Assembly (NCBI RefSeq): GCF_030269545.1
Contig: NZ_BSTN01000029.1
Span: 1-64,000 of the forward strand
Direction of reading: 5' to 3'
Source: Actinomadura sp. NBRC 104425
Lineage (GTDB): Bacteria > Actinomycetota > Actinomycetes > Streptosporangiales > Streptosporangiaceae
DNA: 64,000 bases
A program made the translations under genes and the position numbers. Below the pieces are notes generated by a model. It had not been told where the DNA came from and did no database searches. It saw only the letters and a list, made by a program, of their open reading frames with translations. Position 1 is the first letter of the stretch, and each line of letters begins with the position of its first letter. Below are positions 56,773 to 64,000 of the stretch, piece by piece.

Positions 56773-58152
56773 TCAGGAGGTGACGCGGAAGGTGGCGTCC
56801 TGGCGGTCGGTGACACCGGAGGAGGAACTGAGCGGGTCGATGCGTAGCAGGTAGTTGCTGTGCCGGAGATAGTAGGTCGGGTAGTTGTAGGAGCGGAACG
56901 ACGACCACGACGCGTCGGCGAGACCCGCGGTGCGGTAGAAGGTGGCGTCGGCGCGGAACTGCGCGGTGCCGTCGTTGGAGTCGAGCCGGATGGCGAAATC
57001 GTAGTGCCGCAGATAGTAGCCGGGGTAGTTGACCGACTCGAAGGACACGCCGGACGCGTCGGCGAGGCCGGGCACCATGCGCCACATCTGGTCCTGGTAG
57101 GGGTCGAACGGATACGCGTCGATCCGGCCGACGAAATCCTGGTGCCGCACGAAACGGTCCGGGTAGTTGTACGACTTCAGCCGCACCCAGTTCGGCGTTC
57201 CCCAGCGGGAGATCAGGGCGTTGTACTCGGCGTCGGTGATACCGGCGATCGACCCGTGCTTGGAGTTCAGCGGCGGGGTGTAGTCGCGCTGGTTGAGCAC
57301 GGTCCACGAGCCGGAGGTGATGTCGCTTGTGGACCAGGCGTAGTAGTCGTTGTTGACGGGGCTGTAGGAGTCGCCCCACAGCCGCCACCCGCTGCCGTCG
57401 TTGAGCTTGTGCAGCAGCGGCGCCTCGATCGCGCTGCCCTGGATCAGGCCGCTGGTGTAGGTGGTGAAACTGTTGGGCGCGCCGGTGGTGGACCGCGCCC
57501 CGTAGAGCCGGCCGTCCGACAGATTCTTGTAGTACATGTAGGTGATTCCGCCGTCCACGACGATGTCGCCGTCCAGGACGCCGAATCCGGGGCTGAAATA
57601 GGTCTGCGGGCTGGTGACGGTCTGGAAGTCGGTGGTGTAGTTCACCCAGAAGACGTCGGCGGTGGAGTAGACGATTCCGTACTGGCTGCGGGAGGCGTCC
57701 CAGAACACCGTCGGCGCCCACGTGTGGTCGTCGGTGGTGTGCATCCGCAGGCGGCGGTAACCGGTGAACGATGTCAGGTTCGTCGAGTCCCACACGTGCA
57801 GGTACTGGCTGTTCAGGCTGAAGTTGGTGCCCTTGAGGTCGGTGGCGATGACCACGAACGCGCCGTCCAGCTTGCGGTACACCTGCGGGTCGCGCAGGCC
57901 CTGCTGCCCGGCCGTCGGCGTGACGACCGGGTTGTTCTGGTTGAGCGGCGTCCAGTTCAGGCCGTCCCGGCTGACCGCCAGGTGCAGGCCGTAGTCCGCG
58001 CCCAGGCCCTGCGGCGACTCGGTGAAGTAGGCCATCACGTAGGCGCTGTACGTCGCCGCCGACGCGGCGCGCGGGAAGCCCGCCACGCCGGCGGCGGCGA
58101 GCGCGGCGGAGGCGAGGGCGGTCCGGGTGAATTCTCTCCGGGAAAGGGTCAC
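56773..58152 (-). CDS. Tat-exported GH43-like glycosidase with AbfB (CBM42) domain
   Basis: A 459-residue protein from the GTG at 58150-58152. The twin-arginine signal is RREFTRTALASAALAAAGVA with cleavage near AASAATY. A five-bladed-propeller GH43-type domain covers about residues 32-315, with candidate catalytic acids in SRDGLNW, LRDPQVYR and IEAPLLHK. The C-terminal beta-trefoil (about 320-459) has three repeats: SYNYPDRFVRHQDFVGRID, SVNYPGYYLRHYDFAIRLD and SYNYPTYYLRHSNYLLRID. This is the arabinose-side-chain-binding AbfB type. It probably removes arabinofuranosyl groups from hemicellulose outside the cell. The long 5' region has several operators. Confidence 0.88.
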   Translation of the reverse strand: MTLSRREFTRTALASAALAAAGVAGFPRAASAATYSAYVMAYFTESPQGLGADYGLHLAVSRDGLNWTPLNQNNPVVTPTAGQQGLRDPQVYRKLDGAFVVIATDLKGTNFSLNSQYLHVWDSTNLTSFTGYRRLRMHTTDDHTWAPTVFWDASRSQYGIVYSTADVFWVNYTTDFQTVTSPQTYFSPGFGVLDGDIVVDGGITYMYYKNLSDGRLYGARSTTGAPNSFTTYTSGLIQGSAIEAPLLHKLNDGSGWRLWGDSYSPVNNDYYAWSTSDITSGSWTVLNQRDYTPPLNSKHGSIAGITDAEYNALISRWGTPNWVRLKSYNYPDRFVRHQDFVGRIDAYPFDPYQDQMWRMVPGLADASGVSFESVNYPGYYLRHYDFAIRLDSNDGTAQFRADATFYRTAGLADASWSSFRSYNYPTYYLRHSNYLLRIDPLSSSSGVTDRQDATFRVTS

Positions 58153-58876
58153 GGGGCTGGCCTTTCTTCTCGGAAGCGGGCTGCGCTCGGGGCTTTCGGA
58201 GCGCGCAGCGGCAGGCCGGTTCGCCAAGACGAGTGCCTTGCAAGAATGCGGATCAAAGCCGCGCAGCTGAAACGGCGCGGCGACCCGACGCCTCGCGTCG
58301 GGGCTCCTGCCGCAACACCACCGACCCCGGCAGGAGAAACCGCGTGGGAGCCTCAGTGTTAGAACGCCGCTCAAAACGTGTCAAGACCGGACCGGGCGGC
58401 TTGTGCCGCGGCGGCCGGGCCCGCGCGGTCCATATGCTCGGCGGATGCCGGCCGGGGCGGCCGCGGATTCGGTTCGCGCATGCGCTCGGCCGCGGAGACC
58501 CCCGGCACATGAAATTTCATGCGGCGTGCCGCGCGGCTCCGCCGCCTTGACCAGCCGGGAACGGCTCGGGCGCCGCCGGCGGGGCACTTGGCACGCCCGA
58601 GAGGGTCTTGACGGACCTCACGGCGTCGTGTTTGCTCCGGCTCACCACCACCGACGCCATCCCGCCCCGAGAAAGGCCGCACTGGACGCAAAAATGTTAG
58701 CGCTAACAAGAAGTGCTCCGACACCCCGCCCCGCCCCCAGGCGACCCCTGGAGGAAGGTCGGCCCACCCATGTGAGCGTTAACGCTTACCCACCCGAGAG
58801 GCCACCGCCTTCGCGGCCGCGGCTCGGGTGAAGACGGCCGAGGGGCCGAGGCAAGGGCGTGCCGGTGCCTGGTTTC
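58153..58876. promoter_or_regulatory. 724-bp gene-free region with three palindromes
   Basis: CATGAAATTTCATG (58508-58521) and TGTTAGCGCTAACA (58695-58708) are perfect 14-bp palindromes; GTGAGCGTTAACGCTTAC (58772-58789) pairs at 8 of 9 positions. The last two look like LacI-family operators. They lie 360-640 bp before the glycosidase start, and no open frame here looks real. Confidence 0.6.
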
Positions 58877-60292
58877 TCAGCCCCGGTAGGTTTCCAGGAG
58901 GCGCAGCCAGATTTCGCTGATGGTCGGGTATGCGGGGACCGCATGCCACAGGCGGGCGAGCGGAACCTCGCCGACGACGGCGATGGTCGCCGAGTGCAGC
59001 AGTTCCGCGACGCCGGCGCCGACGAAGGTCACGCCCAGAAGGGTCTCGCGGTCCAGGTCCACCACGGCGCGGGCGCGGCCCCGGTAGCCGTCGGCGTACA
59101 ACGCGGCCCCGGCGACGCCGCCCAGGTCGTAGTCCACCGCCCGCACCCTGCGGCCCTGCCGCTGCGCCTCGTCGAGGGTGAGGCCGACCGCCGCGACCTC
59201 GGGGTCGGTGAAGACCACCTGCGGCACCGCCTGCCGGTCCGCGGTGGCGACGCTGCGTCCCCACGGCGCCAGGTCCAGTTCGCGGCCCGCGGCGCGGTCG
59301 GCGATCACCGTGCCGAAGATCCGTCCCTGGTATTTGCCCTGGTGGGTCAGCAGGGCCCGGCCGGTGACGTCCCCGGCCGCATACAGCCAGCCCCCCTCGA
59401 CGCCCACCGCCAGGCCGGTGTCGTCCACCTCGATCGGCTTGCCCGCCTCCAGGCCGACGCTCTCCACGCCGAGATCGGCGGTCGCCGGGACGCGGCCGGT
59501 CGCGAACAGCACCTCGTCGGCCGTGAGGGTGCCGCCGCCGTCCAGGATCAACGTCACCGGGCCGTCGCGGCGCACCTCGGTCACCGACGTGCCGAACCGC
59601 ACGTCGACCCCGGATTCGCGCAGGCTGTCGGCGACCAGCTCACCGGCGAACGGCTCCAGCCTCGACAGCAGCCGCCGCCCCCGCACCAGCAGCGTCACCT
59701 CGCTGCCCAGCGCCCGCCAGGCGGTGGCCATCTCGACCGCGACGACGCCGCCGCCGACCACCGCCAGCCGTTCCGGCACCGTCTGGGAGCCGGTGGCCTC
59801 GCGGCTGGTCCACGGACGGGCCTCGGCCAGGCCGGGCAGTTCCGGCAGCGCGGCGCGGGTGCCCGTGCACACCGCCACCGCGTGCCGGGCGGTCAGGACG
59901 CGGCGCCCGCCGTCGGGCGTGTCCACGGCCACCCGGCGTTCCCCGTCCAGCCGGCCGTGCCCGCGCACCAGGGTGATCCCGGCGCCGTCCAGCCAGGCGA
60001 CCTGGCCGTCGTCCTTCCAGTCGGAGGCGAAGGAGTTTCTGCGCCGCAGCACCGCCGACGCGTCCAAAGCGCCGGTCACCGCCTCGCGCGCCCCGGCGAC
60101 CCGCGTCGCGTCGGCGCGAGCGGCGACCGGACGCAGCAGCGCCTTGCTGGGCATGCACGCCCAGTACGAGCACTCCCCGCCCACCAGTTCGGCCTCTACC
60201 AGCGCGACCGTCAGCCCGCCCGCGTGCGCCCGCTCCGCGAGGTTCTCGCCCGTCGGCCCGCCGCCCAGCACCACGACGTCGAATTCGTCCAC
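58877..60292 (-). CDS. FAD-dependent pyridine nucleotide-disulfide oxidoreductase
   Basis: A 471-residue protein from the GTG at 60290-60292. The FAD motif is VVVLGGGPTGENLAERA, the redox box is GGECSYWACMPSKAL (two Cys, CX4C, near residue 42), the NAD motif is VVGGGVVAVEMATAW (about 178), and YAAGDVTG follows (about 305). It resembles dihydrolipoamide dehydrogenase and mercuric reductase. The C-terminal catalytic segment, usually HxHPTxSE, reads AVPAYPTISE: the His-Glu dyad is changed (Tyr at the His position). It therefore belongs to a divergent clade of unknown substrate. It follows the pirin gene by 58 bp. Confidence 0.87.
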   Translation of the reverse strand: MDEFDVVVLGGGPTGENLAERAHAGGLTVALVEAELVGGECSYWACMPSKALLRPVAARADATRVAGAREAVTGALDASAVLRRRNSFASDWKDDGQVAWLDGAGITLVRGHGRLDGERRVAVDTPDGGRRVLTARHAVAVCTGTRAALPELPGLAEARPWTSREATGSQTVPERLAVVGGGVVAVEMATAWRALGSEVTLLVRGRRLLSRLEPFAGELVADSLRESGVDVRFGTSVTEVRRDGPVTLILDGGGTLTADEVLFATGRVPATADLGVESVGLEAGKPIEVDDTGLAVGVEGGWLYAAGDVTGRALLTHQGKYQGRIFGTVIADRAAGRELDLAPWGRSVATADRQAVPQVVFTDPEVAAVGLTLDEAQRQGRRVRAVDYDLGGVAGAALYADGYRGRARAVVDLDRETLLGVTFVGAGVAELLHSATIAVVGEVPLARLWHAVPAYPTISEIWLRLLETYRG

Positions 60293-60350
60293 CGCCCCAT
60301 CCTTCCTGAATGTCCCGCGTGCTGAAAGATGCCGCCGGTCAGCACGCGTG

Positions 60351-61298
60351 TCACTGTGGTCCCTGCGGCGCACGGGGGTTGCCGCGCGGGCGGAGGGTCG
60401 CGTTCGGCAGCGGCGGCGCCGGGAGGCGGTCCCCGGCGTACCCTTCGACCTTGCCGAACCGCTCGGAGGCAGCCTGCCATTCCCGCCGGGCCCGGGCGAT
60501 CTCCTCGTGGGTGCGGCCGACGAAGTTCCACCACATGACGATGCGCTCCTCGAAGGGCGCCCCGCCGAGCAGGATCGCCCGCGCCGGGGCGCCGGTCGTG
60601 TTCTCCAGGGTCAGCGTTCCCGTTCCGGGGGCGAGATAGCCCAGCTCGCCGCGGTGCACCGGCGTGCCCGCCATCCGCACCTCGCCGAGATCGACCAGCA
60701 GGCCGTGTTCGAAACCGGCGTCGACCGCGAGGGTCACGGTCGCGTGCGGGTCGAGCGTCAGTTCGGCGCCGAGCAGCGGCGTGAAGGTCGGGACGGGCGA
60801 GGTGACACCGACCAGGGAGCCGAGGAACACCCTGGCCTCGCCCCCGTCCAGGCGGACCGGGCGCGGCACGTGGTGGTGGAAGTCGCGGGCGGTGTGGCGG
60901 TGCCGTTCCGGCAGCGCCACCCACAGTTGCACGCCGTGCAGGATCGTGGTGCGGGCGGTGGAGACCTCCGAGTGGCTGATCCCGTATCCGGCCGTCATGA
61001 GGTTCAGCTCGCCCGGGTGGACGAGGGCGTGCGTGCCGAGGCTGTCGCGGTGCTCGATCTCGCCGCTGAACAGCCAGCTCACCGTCTGCAGGCCGGTATG
61101 GGGGTGCGGGGCGACGTCCATCCCGCCCGTCCGGGCGACGTCGTCGGGCCCGTAGTGGTCGGCGAAGCACCACGCGCCGATCAGCGGCCGGGCCCGCTGC
61201 GGCAGGGTGCGGCGCACCGTCATCGCCCGGGGGCCGCCGAGGGGGACGTCTCTGGCGGCGAGCACCTCGACCCGCGGTTCGACCTCGACATCGCTCAC
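60351..61298 (-). CDS. Pirin-family protein
   Basis: A 315-residue protein from the GTG at 61296-61298. It has two cupin barrels. The metal-binding pattern of the N-terminal one is visible: PHPHTGLQTVSWLFSGEIEH (about residues 62-81), then GELNLMTAGYGISHSE with His and Glu. The usual HGVQLWVALPERHR follows. The C-terminal PFEERIVMWWNFVGRTHEEI and ARAR-E-W stretch is typical. Pirins bind Fe and act as quercetinases or redox-sensitive regulators. It probably shares a transcript with the FAD oxidoreductase. Confidence 0.92.
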   Translation of the reverse strand: MSDVEVEPRVEVLAARDVPLGGPRAMTVRRTLPQRARPLIGAWCFADHYGPDDVARTGGMDVAPHPHTGLQTVSWLFSGEIEHRDSLGTHALVHPGELNLMTAGYGISHSEVSTARTTILHGVQLWVALPERHRHTARDFHHHVPRPVRLDGGEARVFLGSLVGVTSPVPTFTPLLGAELTLDPHATVTLAVDAGFEHGLLVDLGEVRMAGTPVHRGELGYLAPGTGTLTLENTTGAPARAILLGGAPFEERIVMWWNFVGRTHEEIARARREWQAASERFGKVEGYAGDRLPAPPLPNATLRPRGNPRAPQGPQ

Positions 61299-61381
61299 CG
61301 TTGAACGCCTTCCGCTCGGCTGCCTCTTCGGCCGACAGGTACAGCACCGCCGCCCCGGCAGGTATTTCGCCCCCCGGCGGG

Positions 61382-62338
61382 TCAGGTGCGGCGGGCGCGG
61401 GCCTCGCTGGGGGTGCAGCCGTAGCGGGTGCGGAAGAGGCGGGCGAAGTGGGCCTGGCTGGAGAAACCCCACCGGTAGGCGACGTCGGCGATCGTCGTGC
61501 CGGCGGTGTCGCTGCCGGTGAGCTGCTCGTAGGCGCGCCGGAGGCGGCGTTCGGTGATGTAGCGCGACGGCGTGGTGCCGGTCGGTTCGAAGACGCGGCC
61601 GAGGTGCCGCACCGAGACGCCGAGCACGCCCGCGATCTGGCTGGGGGTCAGGCGCGGGTCGTGCAGGTGGCGTTCGATGTAGTCCTCGGCGACAATGCGC
61701 AGCGCCTGGTAGGTGCCGGGAGCGGACCGGTCGCCGGACCGCTCCCGGCCCAGCAACCTGATCAGTTCGAGCACGTCGTCGCGGGTGCCGCCGGGGGTGC
61801 CCGCGACCATCCCGGCCAGGAGGGTGCGCAGGCTCGCGACCAGCTCCCCCTCGCGGGCGGTGCCGCGGCCGAACAGCATCGGCGCGGGGACGCCGCCGGT
61901 CATGCACTGCTCGACGAACAGCGTCCGGGGGATGTCGACCAGGAACTGCCGCATCATGCCCGAGAAACCGAACAGGTAGGGGCGCCGCGTGTCGTACACG
62001 ACCAGCTCTCCCGCGGTGGCCGACAGGCAGCCGTTCTCGTGCATGAACACCGCGTCGCCCTTGACCAGCAGTGTCACGAAGACCGAGTCCTTGGGGACGG
62101 ACCGGGCCATCTGGGGACTGCGCTCGATGGCGTGCGCGTTGCCGCTGATGTCGGCCAGGCGCACGCCGCCGAGTTCGAAATTGGTCTGCCGGGCCAGCAG
62201 CCCCCGTTCGGAGTAGGAGGTGCAGGACAAGCCGACCAGGGCCCTGCGGTTGTAGTCCTCCCAGTAGGCGATGCGGTCGCGAGGGGCGATCTCCTCGGTC
62301 GTCGCCCGGGAGATCACGGGGGGAGCGGTCGCCGGCAC
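61382..62338 (-). CDS. AraC-family transcriptional regulator
   Basis: A 318-residue protein from the GTG at 62336-62338. The N-terminal ~190 residues are an AraC_binding_2-like cupin sensor (LVKGDAVFMHENGCL, GELVVYDTRRPYLFGFSG). The C-terminal double HTH is present: LTPSQIAGVLGVSVRHLGRV (about 228) and TTIADVAYRWGFSSQAHFAR (about 280), closing with FRTRYGCTPSEARARR. Upstream are an SDR and a zinc alcohol dehydrogenase in the same direction, and pirin lies downstream, so it may control this metabolic group. Confidence 0.93.
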   Translation of the reverse strand: MPATAPPVISRATTEEIAPRDRIAYWEDYNRRALVGLSCTSYSERGLLARQTNFELGGVRLADISGNAHAIERSPQMARSVPKDSVFVTLLVKGDAVFMHENGCLSATAGELVVYDTRRPYLFGFSGMMRQFLVDIPRTLFVEQCMTGGVPAPMLFGRGTAREGELVASLRTLLAGMVAGTPGGTRDDVLELIRLLGRERSGDRSAPGTYQALRIVAEDYIERHLHDPRLTPSQIAGVLGVSVRHLGRVFEPTGTTPSRYITERRLRRAYEQLTGSDTAGTTIADVAYRWGFSSQAHFARLFRTRYGCTPSEARARRT

Positions 62339-62395
62339 GGTCAGCCTCCTCCCAGTTCGGGATGTTTCGCGAAGTCTAGCCCGTTGTGATGGCAG

Positions 62396-63130
62396 TCACA
62401 TCGCCAAGTAGCCCCCGTCCACCGGCAGGACGGCGCCGGTGACGTAGGAGGCGGCGGGAGAGCACAGAAACGCCGCCGCGGAGGCGACCTCGCGGGGTTC
62501 GCCGAACCGGCCGTAGGGGATGCGCGCCCGCACCGCCGCCCCCGCCTCCGGGTCGTTCAGCAGGCCGCGTGCCAGCGGGGTAACGATGAAGCCCGGCGCG
62601 ACCGCGTTCACCCTGATCCCGTCGGCGGCGTACTCGGCCGCCAGCGAGCGGGTCAGCTGCGACACCCCGCCCTTGCTCGCGCTGTAGGCGGGCCGGTCCC
62701 GGCTGCCGCCGAAGGCGAACATGGACGAGACGTTGACGATCGCGCCGCCGCGGCGGGCCAGCGCCGGACGCGCCGCCTGGCAGGCGATCATGGTCGCGGT
62801 CAGGTTGACCTCCAGCACCAGCCGCCACTGGTCCAGCTCGTACTCGTCCCGGTCGCGGCTGATCCCGGCGCAGTTGACCAGGGCGTCCAGCGGGTCGGCG
62901 GCGGTGATCAGCTCGGTCAGGGCGACGTCGTCCAGCACGTTCTCCTCGACCACCCGCACCGCCGGGTGCTCGGGCGGGCCGTCGCCGGGGGCGGGGCGCA
63001 GGCCGACCGCGGTCACCTGCGCGCCGAGTTCGGCGAACAGCAGCGCCGTCGCCGCGCCGATGCCGGACGTGCCGCCGGTCACCAGCACCGTCTTGTCCGC
63101 GAACAGCCGCGGGTCGAATCCCGTGGTCAT
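62396..63130 (-). CDS. Short-chain dehydrogenase/reductase
   Basis: A 244-residue classical SDR from the ATG at 63128-63130 (ATGA overlap with the alcohol dehydrogenase stop). Motifs are VLVTGGTSGIGAATA (about 15), LVNCAGISRD (about 85, with Cys in place of the usual second Asn), the catalytic Ser in NVSSMFAFGG (about 135), YSASKGG (about 150-156) and the closing VTGAVLPVDGGYLAM. It likely works with the adjacent alcohol dehydrogenase on a sugar or polyol. Confidence 0.92.
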   Translation of the reverse strand: MTTGFDPRLFADKTVLVTGGTSGIGAATALLFAELGAQVTAVGLRPAPGDGPPEHPAVRVVEENVLDDVALTELITAADPLDALVNCAGISRDRDEYELDQWRLVLEVNLTATMIACQAARPALARRGGAIVNVSSMFAFGGSRDRPAYSASKGGVSQLTRSLAAEYAADGIRVNAVAPGFIVTPLARGLLNDPEAGAAVRARIPYGRFGEPREVASAAAFLCSPAASYVTGAVLPVDGGYLAM

Positions 63131-64000
63131 GGCCGCACCAGCACCTTGATCTCCTCCTTGCTCGCCAGCAGGGCCGCAAAGCCGTCGCGGACCACGTCGT
63201 CGAGCGGGACGACGGCGGTGACGATGGCGGTCAGGTCCACCCCCTCTTCGGCGACAAGCCTGATCAGCTCGGGGTGGACACCGCGGTAGCCGACGCTGGC
63301 GATGATCGACTGTTCGTTGTTGACCAGCGCGAACGCGTCGATGGCGACGGTGCCGCCGAGGCCGACGAGCGTCACCCGGCCGCCCCGGCGGGTCGTCTCC
63401 AGGCAGGCGCGCAGGGTCGCCTCCGCGCCGACCGCCTCGAACGCCACGTCGGCGCCCTCGCCGCCCGCCGCCGCGCGCAGCGCGCCGCCGCCGGCGTCCT
63501 CCACCGCCTCGGCGGCACCCAGGCGCAGGGCCAGTTCGCGCCGCCGCGGGGACGGGTCCGCGGCGACGACGCGGCCCGCCCCCCGAAGGGCGGCGAGCTG
63601 GACGATGAGCAGGCCGATCGGTCCCAGCCCGACGACCGCGACGGTCTCCCCCGCCCGCAGCCCCGACCGGTGCAGCGCGTGCAGGGCGACCGCGGCGGGC
63701 TCGAACACCGCGGCCTGCTCCAGCGACACCCCGTCGGGCAGCCGGTGCACCATGTAGGCGGGCACGACGGCCGTCTCGGCCAGGCCGCCGTCGCCCATCA
63801 GCCCGGCGAAGCCGAAGTGGCGGCACAGGTTGTACTCGCCCGCCCGGCAGCGCGGGCACGCGCCGCACCGGTAGTGCGGTTCGACGGCGACCCGGTCGCC
63901 CGCGCGCAGGCCCGACACGTCCGGGCCGACCCGCGTCACCGTCCCGCAGAACTCGTGGCCGAGCACCAGCGGGGCCGTCCGGCCCGACTCCGGGTGCGGC
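63127..64000 (-). CDS. Zinc-dependent alcohol dehydrogenase (MDR), 5' end outside window
   Basis: The visible ~290 residues lack the first 50 or so, which lie past the window end. The structural and catalytic zinc regions are present: LGHEFCGTVTRVG (GHE), then HYRCGACPRCRAGEYNLC with the four-Cys structural site. The Rossmann motif is VAVVGLGPIGLLIVQLAA, then VVAADPSPRR, which favours NAD(H). It is similar to sorbitol/2,3-butanediol dehydrogenases. Its stop overlaps the SDR start, so the two are coupled. Confidence 0.9.
   Translation of the reverse strand, partial: PHPESGRTAPLVLGHEFCGTVTRVGPDVSGLRAGDRVAVEPHYRCGACPRCRAGEYNLCRHFGFAGLMGDGGLAETAVVPAYMVHRLPDGVSLEQAAVFEPAAVALHALHRSGLRAGETVAVVGLGPIGLLIVQLAALRGAGRVVAADPSPRRRELALRLGAAEAVEDAGGGALRAAAGGEGADVAFEAVGAEATLRACLETTRRGGRVTLVGLGGTVAIDAFALVNNEQSIIASVGYRGVHPELIRLVAEEGVDLTAIVTAVVPLDDVVRDGFAALLASKEEIKVLVRP

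Noticed and set aside
1..64000. CRISPR arrays, tRNA/rRNA genes, prophage structural genes, polyketide or nonribosomal peptide modules
   Set aside because: I looked for regular short repeats, tRNA-like cloverleaf ends, phage structural proteins and modular synthases, and saw none.

Overview
The window is high-GC DNA with dense, frequently overlapping genes (ATGA, GTGA and TTGA stop/start junctions) and many GTG or TTG starts. It also carries the HTH (DUF5753) / DUF397 / small ATPase modules typical of filamentous actinomycetes. I infer a Streptosporangiales-type actinobacterium (Actinomadura or a relative); nothing here fixes the genus. No tRNA, rRNA, CRISPR array or replication origin was seen.

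Layout. (1) 1-5.7 kb: a cut-off two-component sensor kinase coupled to a CPBP membrane protease, a TetR regulator, a small EF-hand protein, a sulfotransferase-like protein, a membrane protein and a Cys-rich four-helix copper-binding protein. (2) 5.7-27.9 kb: a catabolic locus in four operons with three local regulators. Operon A (leftward) has two ABC permeases, a lipoprotein solute-binding protein, two double-domain SnoaL-like proteins, a HisD-like dehydrogenase and a nitrilase-type amidohydrolase. A LacI regulator follows. Operon B (rightward) has a bicupin, an alpha/beta hydrolase, a second HisD-like dehydrogenase, an SDR and an HpcH/HpaI aldolase. Operon C (leftward) has a BCCT transporter, a SnoaL protein and a flavin reductase. 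Operon D (rightward) has a GntR regulator, a luciferase-like monooxygenase, two tandem AA_synth (DUF1185) proteins, an alpha/beta hydrolase and an aldehyde dehydrogenase. A flavin monooxygenase/reductase pair, hydrolases, ALDH, aldolase and a betaine-type transporter together suggest oxidative ring opening or chain cleavage of a zwitterionic nitrogen compound. The substrate is unknown. (3) 28-46 kb: a rearranged defence-type island. A type I restriction-modification operon (an extra HTH-methylase with its own target-recognition-like domain, then HsdM, HsdS and HsdR) lies beside a Ser/Thr kinase and a divergent exonuclease-BRCT protein. HTH/DUF397/ATPase modules flank it, and two ~1.06-kb direct repeats bracket it. 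Several module genes are truncated or frameshifted. (4) 46-55.3 kb: a membrane protein gene split by a frameshift, then a five-gene MoxR AAA+ / DUF5682 / vWA / SWIM operon resembling the E. coli yehL-M-P-Q arrangement. (5) 55.4-64 kb: an iron/manganese superoxide dismutase with two abutting Nur-box-like sites, an IS remnant placed exactly at its stop codon, a LysR remnant, a Tat-exported GH43/AbfB glycosidase with long upstream DNA rich in palindromes, and a leftward run of FAD oxidoreductase, pirin, AraC regulator, SDR and zinc alcohol dehydrogenase (cut by the window end).

Functional assignments come from motifs and family resemblance read by eye. No database or structure search was possible. 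Starts were chosen from Shine-Dalgarno sequences and stop/start overlaps.
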